A stretch of DNA of 64,000 bases from Patellaria atrata CBS 101060 (lineage: Eukaryota > Ascomycota > Dothideomycetes > Patellariales > Patellariaceae). Positions 54,002-64,000 of the stretch are shown here, piece after piece (within the stretch, counting starts at the first letter, position 1; every line of letters starts with the position of its first letter). Position numbers and translations under genes: made by a program. The stretch spans positions 1,230,702 through 1,294,701 of the forward strand of contig MU006091.1 in assembly GCA_010093705.1 (NCBI GenBank), given 5' to 3'. The notes beneath the pieces are model-generated. The model had not been told where the DNA came from and did no database searches. It was given only the letters and a program-made list of their open reading frames with translations.

Positions 54002-55595
54002 ATGGTTTCCTCTTCTAGCTTGTTTACCTGTCCTTTCTGCTCTTATTTAGTCGACGATGAATATGTCATCACCCTTCACGTTGAAGAAATGCACACGGAA
54101 GATTCGCCGTTCGTAGTGACAAGCACCTCTCCACCGGAAAAGTCAAGCAGAATGGATGTGCTGCAACATAGTTCCTCAAACTACGACACTGGTTCCAGCG
54201 ATGGTACAGATGGGTGGGTTACTTGCCCTGTGGAGGACTGCGAAGAGGAGATATTGATCTCCGAATGGAACGATCACATGGACTATCATGAAGCAGACCG
54301 ACTTGCAGACGGACAGAAAGACGTTAGCGAAAGAAGAGCGGACGAGTATGCTTTTATTGAGCAAAATTTCAAAACAGATATACCAGGCGAATTGCGTTCA
54401 AGCCCGCAAAAGCGTAGTCGCCATCATCGTAGCAGTAGCGAGAAGACCACCCTCTCAAGAAGCATATTTAGCTTCGGTTCGAGCACGAAGGAGAAAAGTC
54501 GTCACAAGTCTTCTACCAAATCACAATTTAATGCCACGGAACAAAGTGCTCGATTGGGGGTACGTTTGACAGGTCCTTCTTTGGTTCAATCTAACATCAT
54601 CACAGCGAAGTGAGCTAGGTCCGCACGCTTACGAGGAAAAGATGCCCAGGTGGTTATATGACCAACTTGAGCGAGGAGGGAAAGTGACTGCGAACAACAT
54701 CATTGGTCCCGATGGCAGAACTCTTCGAGTAGAAATGATAGAAAACGAAACGCAAGGCCTCATTGCCCTACTCGCGCAGCTTTCCAACTTAGACAAGACC
54801 GTTCGTGAAGCGTTCTTTTGCCATCCAAGTACTACACATGTCGGCAAGACGCCTAGAGAAGGAGGCTTCTGCGGCTATCGGAATATACAGATGTTTGTTT
54901 CGTACATTCAAGGTGCAAAGACAGCCGGACACGAACACTTTCCGGGAAGGCTCCCGACAATATTAAAGATTCAAGATTGGATCGAACGAGCCTGGGACCA
55001 AGGGTTCAACGAAATCGGCCGCGTCCAAACCGGTGGTATACGAGGCACACGTAAATATATTGGTACCCCGGAAGCTCAGGCGCTATGCCTCTACCTTGGG
55101 ATCCCTTGCGATATAGTAGTGATAAGTGATATTCGAGATGGTTCTCAAGCACACGAACAGTTGTTATCCTTTGTCGAAGAATATTTCAAGACCGGAGTCT
55201 CGTCAAATAAGGATTCGAAGGTCCACAGGACACATCTACCTCCGATCTACCTACAACAACCAGGTCACTCCCTGACAATCATTGGGTTTGAAAAGCGAAG
55301 GGATGGGTCATGCAACCTTCTGGTATTTGATCCAATGTTCAAAACTACCGATCACACGCGACACCTGGTCGGTCGAGATAACCTCCGCACGGCACGGCCG
55401 CAGGTAATACATGTCTACCGTCGAGGAGCAAAACGACTCAGAAGACATAGGGACTTCGAACTACTGTGGTATATACTTTTCTACTCCCTGTTCAATCCTT
55501 TACCGCGTTTGAATAACAACATTCTCTATAGTCTCAGACCTTCGGTAGCGTCGAACGCTCATCCTGGCCCTGAATCGACTGTCAGTTATTATTAG
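54002..55595 (+). CDS. ZUP1: ZUP1/ZUFSP-type C78 deubiquitinase
   Basis: Peptidase family C78 (UfSP-like fold); the animal ZUP1 and fission yeast Mug105 members cleave ubiquitin chains, K63-linked in the animal case, in genome-stability pathways. Exons: 54002-54559, 54606-55468 and 55532-55595, giving 494 aa. N-terminus: a C2H2-like finger (FTCPFCSYLVDDEYVITLHV...H) and a second (VTCPVEDCEEEILISEWNDH...H). A Ser/Lys-rich linker follows. The peptidase domain has the catalytic Cys in GGFCGYRNIQM (about 276), the conserved SYIQGAKTAGHEHF and TPEAQALCLYLGIPCDI, the catalytic His in PGHSLTIIGFE, and Asp in LLVFDPMF. The catalytic triad is complete. The last intron is 63 nt, in phase and stop-free, so a retained form would add 21 residues. 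Confidence 0.88.
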
Positions 55596-56675
55596 TTCAG
55601 CTGTTACGTATGAGATACCACTTCAAATCACTGCTTATAACTAGGTTTCGAACCTATTCGGTCTTTGGAGTATGATCAGACCTGAGGGGGTGTCCACTGG
55701 ATGGGGACTCTAGGGTCCTAGAGAGTTTAGATGGTGGATAGGTCGAGGGCAGCAAAATAGGGTAATGACTGGTGGATATCACTGCTTTGGCACGATTACA
55801 GCAATCTCTAATTAGTGATGACCGATTATGGCTAAGTATAGTGCTAAGAAAAATTTTGGTTTTTCATCACAGTCAACCTCAACACTTCCCAAAATTCCTC
55901 CCCTCCTTAATATTAGCACTGATCTGATAGTATACGCATAATATACATGCTATAAGTTATCATGTTTTGCAATTCCGAATGCCTCTACATTGTACACGTA
56001 TATATCCTCGTCCTTCACTGTTAACCCTCCACAGCGTCTGTACACTTGCTGTAGACACAATGGCCAGTATCGTATTTAAAGAATTGGTATAATTCATGTA
56101 CAGATATAATCAAAATGTCGGTACAGCTTAAAATGCATTCATATGATTCCATTGTGCCACTTAGTTGAGTCGAAGTCCTAGCAATGGTCACGTTATAATG
56201 AGCCTTTTTTGGTCACGGCAGGTGATAGGAACCTCAATTTCAGCTTCGGTTTATATGATTTCATAAAATTAGTACTTCGGGGTTTACTAGAAGGTTTTAA
56301 TAGGTCGGTTTGAAAGTTTCGAGAGCGCTATAAGATTCTTAAGATAATTTGGATTTGTCGCAGCACATTATACATACCATACCCCCCCCCCCCCCCCCCC
56401 ATAATTGTGAAGTCACATTATCTCTCTCATCCTTCACTCTATAACTGCAATACTCGAGGTTCCCAGCCACCAAGCTCTATTGTAAAGCTACAACTGCGGG
56501 CACACGGGCCAACTGCCGCTCTACTTGCAGCTTCTAAAGCTTTTACTTCTAACTTTCTTAATTTCCTCTTCCAACTTCTCTCACAACATTTCCTTACAAC
56601 TCTATCACACCACAACTTTCCAACCATACAACACCACACCATTTGAAGAACTCTACGTAATATCATCATCTGAAA
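55596..56675. other. intergenic, AT-rich, with a C-homopolymer
   Basis: No coding frame. A run of 19 C lies at 56382-56400. Several TGTACA motifs occur at about 55991, 56097 and 56122. The final 250 bp are a pyrimidine-rich leader of the next gene. Confidence 0.5.
56382..56400 (+). repeat. poly-C tract, 19 bp
   Basis: Uninterrupted 19 C on the + strand, 276 bp before the start of the coiled-coil orphan. Length in the assembly may be unreliable. Confidence 0.9.
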
Positions 56676-58753
56676 ATGGCTAGAAAGAGTATGAACCCTA
56701 CAAGCACTCGTCGCACTCGTGCGACCAAGCCCAAGTCCACTGCGTATAGCGCCATCAACACTGATGGAAATATGCCGTCGACCTCATCAGATATGTCGAC
56801 ACCACCAGTCAGTGAGGGATCTAGCACTCCTGTAATTGCGACATCTGGAACAACAACTCAGACGTCGAACACAACTATCAGCCCAGGTAAGTGCATCCTT
56901 GATTCAGTTTAACCTTCTAATATCCTAACACATACTCGAACTCGATACTAACTGCTTTCTAGATGTGCAAGGAAATAACAGCACAGTATTTGTGCAAGAC
57001 GTGTGGGTTGTTGGGCGCAAATACGAGCTCAATTCTTGGAGGAAGCACAAGTCGCCCTCCGGTTCAGAGGGCGAATCACCCGCAAAGCGGGTCAAGACTG
57101 CCCACGACGGTAGCATCGGCGATTCTACAGATGCTAATCTAGAAGCGTCTGTCGCTGTTCCATTCTCGCCTCCAAAGGCAAATTCTGAACAAGTTGCTTC
57201 TGTAGAAGCAATCAAGATGGAGGTCAAAGTAAGCAATATCATACCCCAAATACCATCACAGCAACATTCATACTGACGTTGAGGTACAGGAACCTACTAA
57301 GTCTGGCCGAAAGCTAAAGCGGAAGGCAGACCAGCTGGAACCTGTACGACATTCAGCTAGACTGAAGAATAAGGCCACTGGGAAGGCCGAAGAGAGCCAA
57401 GAGTCTGAGCCAATTCCCACGGTGAAGATGCCTGGTGGGAAGAGGAGGAAATTAGATTCAACTCCACCATCGAAGAAGGATGTTGCTGAAAGTTCGAATG
57501 CCATCATCCCGGAGACACCACAAGGTGAATCTCTCCCAGTGCTTCCAACTATGGATTGGAATCCCGCAAAGAGTATCACTATCCGGAGGTCTCCTCGTAA
57601 GGAGCAAACCCAAATTCCAGAATCTAGTATTACAAAAGTTCCTCACGGCGAAAGCCCCCTCTCCAGCATCTCTGAGACTCAGGACACAGAGTCCAGCACC
57701 TTATCATCTCCTCCTAGCAAATCCTCTTCTCCTGTACCAGCAGACGTCGTCCCCGAAACCACTGTAGGACCGTCAACCACCTCCCACGACCCCGACGGCC
57801 GCATCCTTCTCTCCGGTGCCCGAATTCTTTGTCGTGATCAGGAAGGTATACAAAATACCTATATCATCAAGGACAGCAAAGGCCTTCACGAAGCTACCCC
57901 CCGAACCATCTACAACTCCGTCTCCCAGGCCGAACTCGAACGCTTCGAACACGCAATCGTGCCAGTCGAGGCAAAGATGATCAAGGGCCTAAGGGAAGAT
58001 AACACGCAGGCTCGTAAGAAGCATCCGATTCTGGGAGCCACGCACGTTGTATGGTCCAATCTTTCCCCAAACACTAGCTCAAAGACCCTGAATGCGGTTC
58101 ACGTCAGGGCCATGCAGAAGTTGGAGAAGGAGCGCGACCATGCGGTCAAGAGGGCCGAGGATGCGGAATATAGACTGCGAGCTTATAAGCGGGAGATTGA
58201 ACTTGCGGATCTTGTCAATGAGAATGCAGGGAAGAAGCCCATGAGGGATAAGAGCAAGCCACTCCATGAGATGAAGTTGGATCCTAAATTGAAAGGCAAA
58301 ATGAGGAGTATGGATTGCTGGAGTGCATTTGAGAAGTGGTACAAGGGCGAAATGAACGAGAACGTGGAACTGCATGCGAGAGTTGAGGCTCTACAGGAGC
58401 AGCTTACCGATCGTGAAAAGTCGAGAGCTGATTTGCGGGCTTCGACTGCTACGATGTCAACTCACGATGGGGGAGAAATTATGTCGAAGAAGGCACATAT
58501 GGCCGTTCTCTTGAGAGTGGAGCAGATGCTCGAAGACGAGAAAGATAAAGTTGAGGATCTCGAAGATGCGCTTACGAAGTTCTGGCAGTCTGGCAAAGGG
58601 AATATTACTTCCGAGAATGCTGGGTTGACGGATAGAATCGAGGAATTGGATATCGAGAAGCAGGAAAAGCAGAATGAAATTGACAGCTTGAAGGTTCGGT
58701 TGAGGATGATTGAGGAGTCTGAGAAGGAAAAGCAGTCTTCTAATGAGGGTTAG
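56676..58753 (+). CDS. unrecognised nuclear-type coiled-coil protein
   Basis: Three exons: 56676-56886, 56963-57228 and 57290-58753, giving 646 aa. N-terminus Lys/Arg/Ser/Thr-rich (MARKSMNPTSTRRTRATKPK); middle with basic, nuclear-localisation-like stretches (SGRKLKRKADQ, GGKRRKLDS, SITIRRSPRK). Around residues 330-400 is a more ordered block (RILLSGARILCRDQEG, TPRTIYNSVSQAELERFEHA). The C-terminal 250 residues are coiled coil (KLEKERDHAVKRAEDAEYRL, RIEELDIEKQEKQNEIDSL), including DCWSAFEKWYKGEMNEN. I recognise no family; probably a lineage-specific nuclear protein. Exon junctions are in phase, with GTAAGT and GTAAGC donors. Confidence 0.7.
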
Positions 58754-59656
58754 TAAGGGAAATGGTGGATAGACGCCTCTGATTTCGGTTGACCTAAATT
58801 GTTTATTCCCGGCTGAAAGGGGCGGATGTCGTAGATGTGAGGGCAAATTGCATATTGGCGGCGTTATGGGTTTGGGATGAGATTTGGACAGCGATGATGT
58901 TTGCGGAACGATTTCTATGCACAGCGAACGGTGTTTTCGGATGAGTTTCTATGCATAGCGTGGTGTTTGAATCTGATTAGTATACCCTGGTGTTTGGGTC
59001 TGATTTATCATAGCCTGGTGTTTGGGGCTAATTAGCATAACGTGTGGAGTAAATTGATCATTTCCCTCTTGTTCCCTTCTTGTGCATGACCCTATCGTGA
59101 TGTTGCTACCGCGTTTGAGGGCGTAGAACATGATATGGAGTAGCAAACGAACGTATCTGCTGATTTTTAGCAGGCCATCTTGTCTTGTTCTCTTTCTTCT
59201 CTGCTGGTTTTCTCCCTGCAGCTTTCCTCTGCAGCTTTTATCTCTGCAGCTTTCCTTTCCTCTTCCACTTCCTCATATCTTAACATCCCTCGGCTCTAAG
59301 CTCTAAACGCTTTCTATAATACGAGGTAAATCTTAACCATACACCGATACTACTTAACCTTTCTTTAATACCATATACTTCTATAACCCTTTCTCTTCTC
59401 TTCTTTATTGAAAATAATTTCCCCCTCCTTAGAAAAACTTTACCCTTTTTACCTACCTTATCCGCCTTATTAACCCTTCTCTAAATCCTTCTTTACCGCA
59501 TCTCCCTACGCCTATGCTCTGAAACCACCCCTAGATATCCCTAAAACAGCGACCTACCTCAAAACCCACAAGGTCAGCACCACCAACCGCGACCCCCCAC
59601 CCAGACCAAAGCTCCAAACCCATCACCTCCCTTCTCCCACCAAGCGCACACATAGC
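58754..59656. other. intergenic with minisatellite and T-rich tract
   Basis: Contains the short tandem repeat at 58955-59041 and a strongly pyrimidine-rich 59160-59520, which becomes C-rich at 59560-59660. No coding frame is supported. Confidence 0.5.
58955..59041 (+). repeat. minisatellite, about 28-bp unit, three copies
   Basis: Three imperfect copies of a unit of the type TAGCCTGGTGTTTGGGTCTG ending ATTAGCA or ATTTATCA. A more diverged copy may precede it near 58915 (GGTGTTTTCGGATGAG). It lies 200 bp past the stop of the coiled-coil orphan. Confidence 0.75.
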
Positions 59657-60435
59657 ATGCCCACCCCCCAACTCAAACAGTGGACTGGCTACCCGCCTCT
59701 CCAACCACAACGAACTGGCCCCCCTCTCCTCCCTCCTATACAGCAGGAAGACCACCCCACCAAACTCCTCGCGCGCCTAAAGTACGCGGAGCAAAATGTA
59801 CGTTTTCCCCTATCAGCTTTCCTTAATATCCAGCCTAGGATCTTCGGGTTAGGTTAAGCTCTAAAAGGAATTAGCTCTCGATCCTTAAAACGTTTCTTAC
59901 GGCGCGGGATGGGCGAATAGTATCGCTAGAGAAGGGGGCGGGGGAGAGGGATGTGGGGTTAAGAGCTGCGGAGCGTCGGGTCGCTGAGAGTGAAACGTAG
60001 CCGAGGGAAAAGGAGGAGGAGAAGGAGGATGGGGATTGGGTGGGTACTGAGCCCCTTTCCGGAACCAGGTGGAGGTTTACCGGCTGCGGAAGCGGGGCGA
60101 GGACCTCGCGGTTGAGAACCGTAGGTTGGAAGTAGAGGTTAAGAGATTCAAGGGGGAAGTGAAGAGAGAGGAAAAGGAAGTGGGATTGGTTCGTTGCGGC
60201 GAGGGAGATGATGAGGGGGTATGAGGGACTTGGGAAGAGGGCGGGGGTGTCGGGGTGTGAGTTGGATCCGGTGCGGTTTGCGCTAAGGGGTGTGGAGGGG
60301 AGGAGGGACGGGGTCTTCGTTGCGAATGGGGATTATGTTAGGGAGAAGGGGGTGTATGGGTTTGGGAGAAAAGGGGGGAGGAGGGGTGTTGAGGATTTGA
60401 TTGGGATTTATGAGGTGCTTTATGAGATGGGATGA
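59657..60435 (+). pseudogene. probable decayed coiled-coil gene
   Basis: Protein-like stretches sit in different frames of the same strand. 59657-59800 gives MPTPQLKQWTGYPPLQPQ and KLLARLKYAEQN up to a GTACGT donor. About 60060-60220 gives a coiled coil (RLRKRGEDLAVENRRLEVEV). About 60170-60435, one frame over, gives WDWFVAAREMMRGYEGLGKR and finishes EDLIGIYEVLYEMG plus stop. Stops and a frame change near 60185 prevent one clean model, and no intron with good sites repairs it. This suggests a broken host gene, or one with splicing I cannot resolve. The style resembles the upstream coiled-coil orphan, but I see no clear sequence identity. The DNA runs from C-rich to G-rich. Confidence 0.35.
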
Positions 60436-60588
60436 CGGATCATTGGATGGGAAAATGGACGGAACGGACTGAAGAGAAGCACGATTGGGGATTTGCACAT
60501 TACTGGGTGTTTGAAATACGTACACATCTTCATTCCAGCGGGACCGATACTCGGATATACAGAGCAGATGCCGCACATGACAGCCTTC

Positions 60589-61679
60589 TTACTCCTTCTC
60601 CTGCAAGAACTCAACCGCGGCTAAATCAAAACAATCAGCACAAACTCTCTAGTAGCAAACTAACGATATTAGATAAACTCACCTTTCCTAAACGCTTCCG
60701 GATTCTCACTAACGATCCAATGACCAGCCTGGATATCCACGACATCAAACCGTGGAAAGAACCGTCCAATAATCGGCAACGTCTCGTCAGCTACATACCT
60801 ACTATCCTTTGCCCTCATAAACAGAACGCGGCCCTCATATCTCGCCTCCGCGGGATCCTTAAAGGGGAAATCCGCCATGTTGTCCAAAGCCATTCCCAGC
60901 CTCTTGACCGGGATCCTCCACTTTAGCACCCCGTCGGTACCTTTGAGCAAGTTCGTCATGAGGAATTGCCGGACAGGGAGCTCTTTTGCGTAATCTTGCA
61001 GGATGGCGTCCGCGTCTTTTTGGGATTTCACTTGCGCCTTTTCGACTTCCCGCATTCCTTGGATGTATTTGGGGAAGTCGGATGAGAGTGATGCGTCCAC
61101 GGGCGCGTTGTCGATGGCGATGAGGTCACGGACTAAGGAGGGCGCGCGGAGTGCGAGGGTTAGGACAGTTTTCGCGCCCATGGAGTGCCCGATTAGAGAG
61201 GGTGTGGAGAGGTTGTGCGTGGAGATGAAGGTCTCGACGTCCTTAGCCAGTGCGACGTAATCGTGCTGTGGGTGATGGGGGGACTCGCCATGGTTACGGA
61301 GGTCCTATATCAGGGGGATCAGGGGGAATCATTAAGAGAAGAAAGGGGGTGTTTACGATCGCATATATTGGCCGATTAAGATCGCGGGCAAGGACCCTGC
61401 GTATATATGAGCTTCCGGTTCGAGTGGGATAGAATATAGAAATCAATTGACGTACTTGCTTATAGTCCTATTATTCTGTTTTGACCCAAACAAGCCGTGT
61501 AGGAAAAGTATCGGCGCGCCATCGGAGGGCTCGGAACGCTCCTTGTTCTTCGGCGGCTCGTGTAGAGTGTAGGCAAGCTGAAGCTCATACAGGGCTCGTG
61601 AGGTAGAGAAACTCCGGGAAGAGCGATGAAGGCATGGCTGCGCGAAGAGCAAGCGTGCCCTGGGGCGGAGGGATGACAT
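60589..61679 (-). CDS. IMO32: mitochondrial alpha/beta hydrolase, ABHD11/Imo32 family
   Basis: Serine hydrolase of the ABHD11 family, mitochondrial. Four exons: 61456-61679, 61357-61396, 60683-61304 and 60589-60620, giving 305 aa. N-terminus MSSLRPRARLLFAQPCLHRS plus SRSFSTSRAL is a mitochondrial presequence. Then APILFLHGLFGS (oxyanion HG), VLARDLNRPIYAIDLRNHGE, the nucleophile in LIGHSMGAKT (Ser about 129), IDNAPVDASLSSDF, and the catalytic His in DIQAGHWIVSENPEAF. The end is AAVEFLQEKE. Motifs and spacing fit the family throughout. In-frame ATGs further upstream at 61760 and 61781 would extend the N-terminus by 27 or 34 residues; I chose 61679 because the presequence starts there. Confidence 0.92.
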
Positions 61680-64000
61680 GATGTTGAATTGAAGTTGAGT
61701 GCGGAAGAGCTTCGGAGGAGCTTGGAGTTGAGCACGGACGGTAGCTTTTTGAGACGACATGGCAGCATTAAATAGCATCATCACAGCTCAGGAAAGTATA
61801 CTTAGCAAAATATTCCCCTCATAATACTGGAGATGCTATCTTATATTCGGTTGTACCGACTTTTCAATATTTGCTGCTTAGACGGGGTTAGAACCAGGAC
61901 TCCGTTGATGAGGACCGTTAACATTACAAGCTTGGTAGACCAGAACTCAGCGAGGAAAGATAATCTACGTATAAAAACTGTTGAGACCGTTATCTCGCTT
62001 ACTGGAGGGCATTTCAGCCTGGTAATAGCATTATTTCACATATGGGTGGCGTGGATGTGGTGCGCTATAATGGGTATGTGATGTGAAGGTAACCCTGAGC
62101 GTTAATGATACTTGAGTATGGGAATTTGGGGAGAAGTGAGAAAATTGATGCGATAATCTACGAGTCTAGTTTTCTTTCAATTTACTAGCACTAGTAGTAC
62201 TCAAATTCGAATCAGTACCAACAGCAGTGGACTATCCCAACCACTTGGATATTCACATAGAAGATAATCGATAGGAAATGAAAGGAAAACAGCCATGGAT
62301 CCCGCTCATCCCATTCCCCTGAGGCAAGGAAATCTAAATCATCCAGGGTTGATATAATGCACTGGTACTCTATCAGCTTTTTCGGCGTCTCTCCCTTGAC
62401 TAAGATCCTACTTCGTACTTCCGGTTGTAATTCAGACAAGTTGCCTATTCCACGGGTCGGTCGGTTTAATCGGAATGGCTGGGGACCCATGAAGATGGAG
62501 TTTATAAAGGGTACGAAGAACGAGATGCCGGAATCCCTGGATGAAGTCAGTTTGGATAGAGTCCCGCCAACCTCTATTCTCTCAGGTCCAACACATGCCT
62601 GAGTCCCGTCATTTTGTTAAAGAGGAATGCAAACCTTGTTATGAACAAGAAGCAGAAGGGTTAAGACAAGGGGTTGGATAAACGATTGGGTAGAAGAGTT
62701 TTGGGGGGGTTGATATGATATGTATAGATCGATAGAGGTCGAGAAAAAGGATCGCATGGTTGGATAAAAGTGTGTACGAAGGGCGGCGGTTATGATGATA
62801 TAATATTGATTATTTATCATGCGATGTAGATACGAAGTGATGTGAAAGATATGCAAAATAGAAGGTAAGTGATGTTAGATAGATATAATATGAACTAACT
62901 TAACATAGAGGTGGATAGAGCAAGCGGTGGAAAGTGTCATGGGTCAACCTCAGATGAAAGCTGAAAGGTATATTGCTATATGTACATGAAGTTTAAACTT
63001 AAGGAAAGAAAGTGTTGAGACAGCCTATGCTGTTCTACTAAAGTACAGTATGACTAAGCCGCTGGATCATCCAAGGCACTGATACCTATCGGGTCTGACC
63101 CGTGAGAGAAAGAAACTACAACGTTCGATGGTCCCGAACTGTGGTAAGAATGCATATAAATTCTGATGATGGGAAAAGATATCTGATATGCAATGAGATA
63201 TAAGAGTGAAAACACGATATTAGGGATGCTCTCGAGATAAGACTAGAGGGGGGCAATGCAAAAGATACCAGGTGTTATAGATGACCGAAGATGGAAAAAA
63301 CAGAATAAGATGCTAAGAATTAGATGCTAAAAGCTGACCGAAGAGCGGAAACTTACGTGAAGAAGCTGAATTTATACCTAGAGCGTTGGTTGAATTTCCA
63401 CTGTGCCTTGACGAATTCTGGGCGCAAGATACAAAATTCCGATTTGAGAGGCGAACCATGGTACTCCTCAATGCTTAAAACCCAAAATGGCATTGTTCGA
63501 TTTCGTGCCCAAGAGCAAGAGCCGGCCGGGGTTCAGTAGCTGTCAAACGAATTATAGGTCGGTATTCGGAATAAATCCGACTTCGAATTTCTCAGATAAA
63601 AGGAAGATGGGGTATAGATTAGTACCCGGATCCTGGAAGTGGATAAATATACCTGATATTTGTTGCGAATCCGCGATAGTCCCTCCTCCTAGATCTTATC
63701 CTTCCCGAAGTAGTCTCTATAGAGTACCCATAACACGAGAGACTCTCACCTCCCCTACCTTTTCAACAAGCTAGGATTTGAACGAAGGACAAACATAGAT
63801 GGGCAAGAAAGGAGTTGGAGAAGCTTATAGTAACTTCAACTATTAGCGAAAGGATCTATGATAAGAATATGGACGGATATATTCCAAACATATACAGAAG
63901 TCATTCAGTCTGCGCACCCTACGCTGTCATGTATCATCAAATCGGATGAAGGACAACCAAGCAGTAAAAGAGAAATAAAAAATAAAAAATAAGGAATGTC
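61680..64000. other. terminal 2.3 kb without a confident gene
   Basis: The upstream side of the hydrolase gene (with possible start extension to 61781) followed by AT-rich sequence with many small purine-rich blocks. A GTACAGTA motif occurs near 63044. Small ORFs near 61833, 63324 and 63487 lack protein-like composition. One doubtful ORF is listed separately. Confidence 0.4.
62357..62602 (+). CDS. doubtful small ORF, 81 aa
   Basis: An open frame starting MHWYSISFFGVSPLTKILL and ending PPTSILSGPTHA. All six Lys codons are AAG, and the second half (KMEFIKGTKNEMPESLDEVS) has normal protein composition. However, the opposite strand is open over the same stretch (62212-62610), also with plausible content (GNLSELQPEVRSRILVKGE). 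I cannot decide whether either strand is coding; this could be an exon of a gene whose other parts I do not see. Confidence 0.25.
   Translation: MHWYSISFFGVSPLTKILLRTSGCNSDKLPIPRVGRFNRNGWGPMKMEFIKGTKNEMPESLDEVSLDRVPPTSILSGPTHA

Noticed and set aside
61860-61970. tRNA-like stretch on the minus strand (a GGTTCTAACC T-loop-like block and a CTTGTAA anticodon-loop-like block)
   Set aside because: The stems do not pair: neither an anticodon stem nor a five-base T stem can be formed, and no acceptor stem closes. It could be a degenerate tRNA-Thr copy, but I cannot support a gene.
63750-63800. GTTCAAATCC block on the minus strand resembling a tRNA T arm
   Set aside because: The flanking bases do not form a stem and no cloverleaf is possible.
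1-64000. Transposons, LTR elements or virus-derived genes
   Set aside because: No frame resembling reverse transcriptase, integrase, transposase or capsid was found, and no long terminal or inverted repeats were visible by eye. Short decayed remnants in the gene-poor stretches cannot be excluded.
1-64000. Secondary-metabolite cluster around the two ABC transporters
   Set aside because: No polyketide synthase, peptide synthetase, terpene cyclase, P450 or cluster regulator is present; the neighbours are housekeeping genes.

Overview
The window is nuclear DNA of a filamentous ascomycete (Pezizomycotina). This is read from dense genes with 46-106 bp introns that mostly start GTACGT, GTAAGT or GTATGT and carry CTAAC/CTGAC-type branch sites, and from the gene content: striatin/PRO11, a fungal UBA/UIM protein, PGS1, an Asn-rich protein and lineage-specific coiled-coil proteins. 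I cannot fix the class from sequence alone. Gene models were assembled by hand from open frames and splice sites. All multi-exon models given as confident keep the frame across every junction.

Layout. 1-5 kb: a PIN4/Cip2-like RRM+R3H protein (+). 5.2-5.9 kb: histone H2A.Z (-). 6-10.6 kb: gene-poor, with one probable 52-residue Cys-rich protein and one doubtful coding fragment. 10.7-13.5 kb: striatin (+). 14.2-16.9 kb: UBA/UIM protein (-). 17.6-19.2 kb: proteasome ATPase Rpt2 (-). 21.4-25.4 kb: full-size ABCB transporter (+). 25.9-26.5 kb: Swi5 (-). 26.8-28.5 kb: Ytp1-like membrane protein (+). 29.9-35.1 kb: full-size ABCC transporter (+). 35.8-36.6 kb: Asn-rich orphan (+). 37.0-37.7 kb: complex I NDUFA12 (-), divergent from PGS1 (37.9-39.7 kb, +). 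39.9-42.0 kb: two unrecognised proteins (-). 43.7-45.2 kb: NAP1 (+). 45.9-47.5 kb: phosphoglycerate dehydrogenase (+). 48.3-53.2 kb: class V myosin (+). 54.0-55.6 kb: ZUP1-type deubiquitinase (+). 56.7-58.8 kb: coiled-coil orphan (+). 59.7-60.4 kb: decayed coiled-coil gene (+). 60.6-61.7 kb: mitochondrial ABHD11/Imo32 hydrolase (-). The last 2.3 kb shows no confident gene.

These are mostly independent housekeeping genes. Small themes are ubiquitin/proteasome (Rpt2, UBA/UIM protein, ZUP1), chromatin (H2A.Z, NAP1), and mitochondria (NDUFA12 and PGS1 sharing a 203 bp divergent promoter, and ABHD11). I saw no transposon ORF, CRISPR array, rRNA or convincing tRNA.

The most unusual signal is compositional. 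About a dozen local GC-rich islands, mostly at gene 3' ends and between convergent genes, each change abruptly from C-rich (left) to G-rich (right) on the + strand, whichever strand the gene is on. This is reverse-complement-symmetric and looks like a strand-asymmetric process centred in each island.
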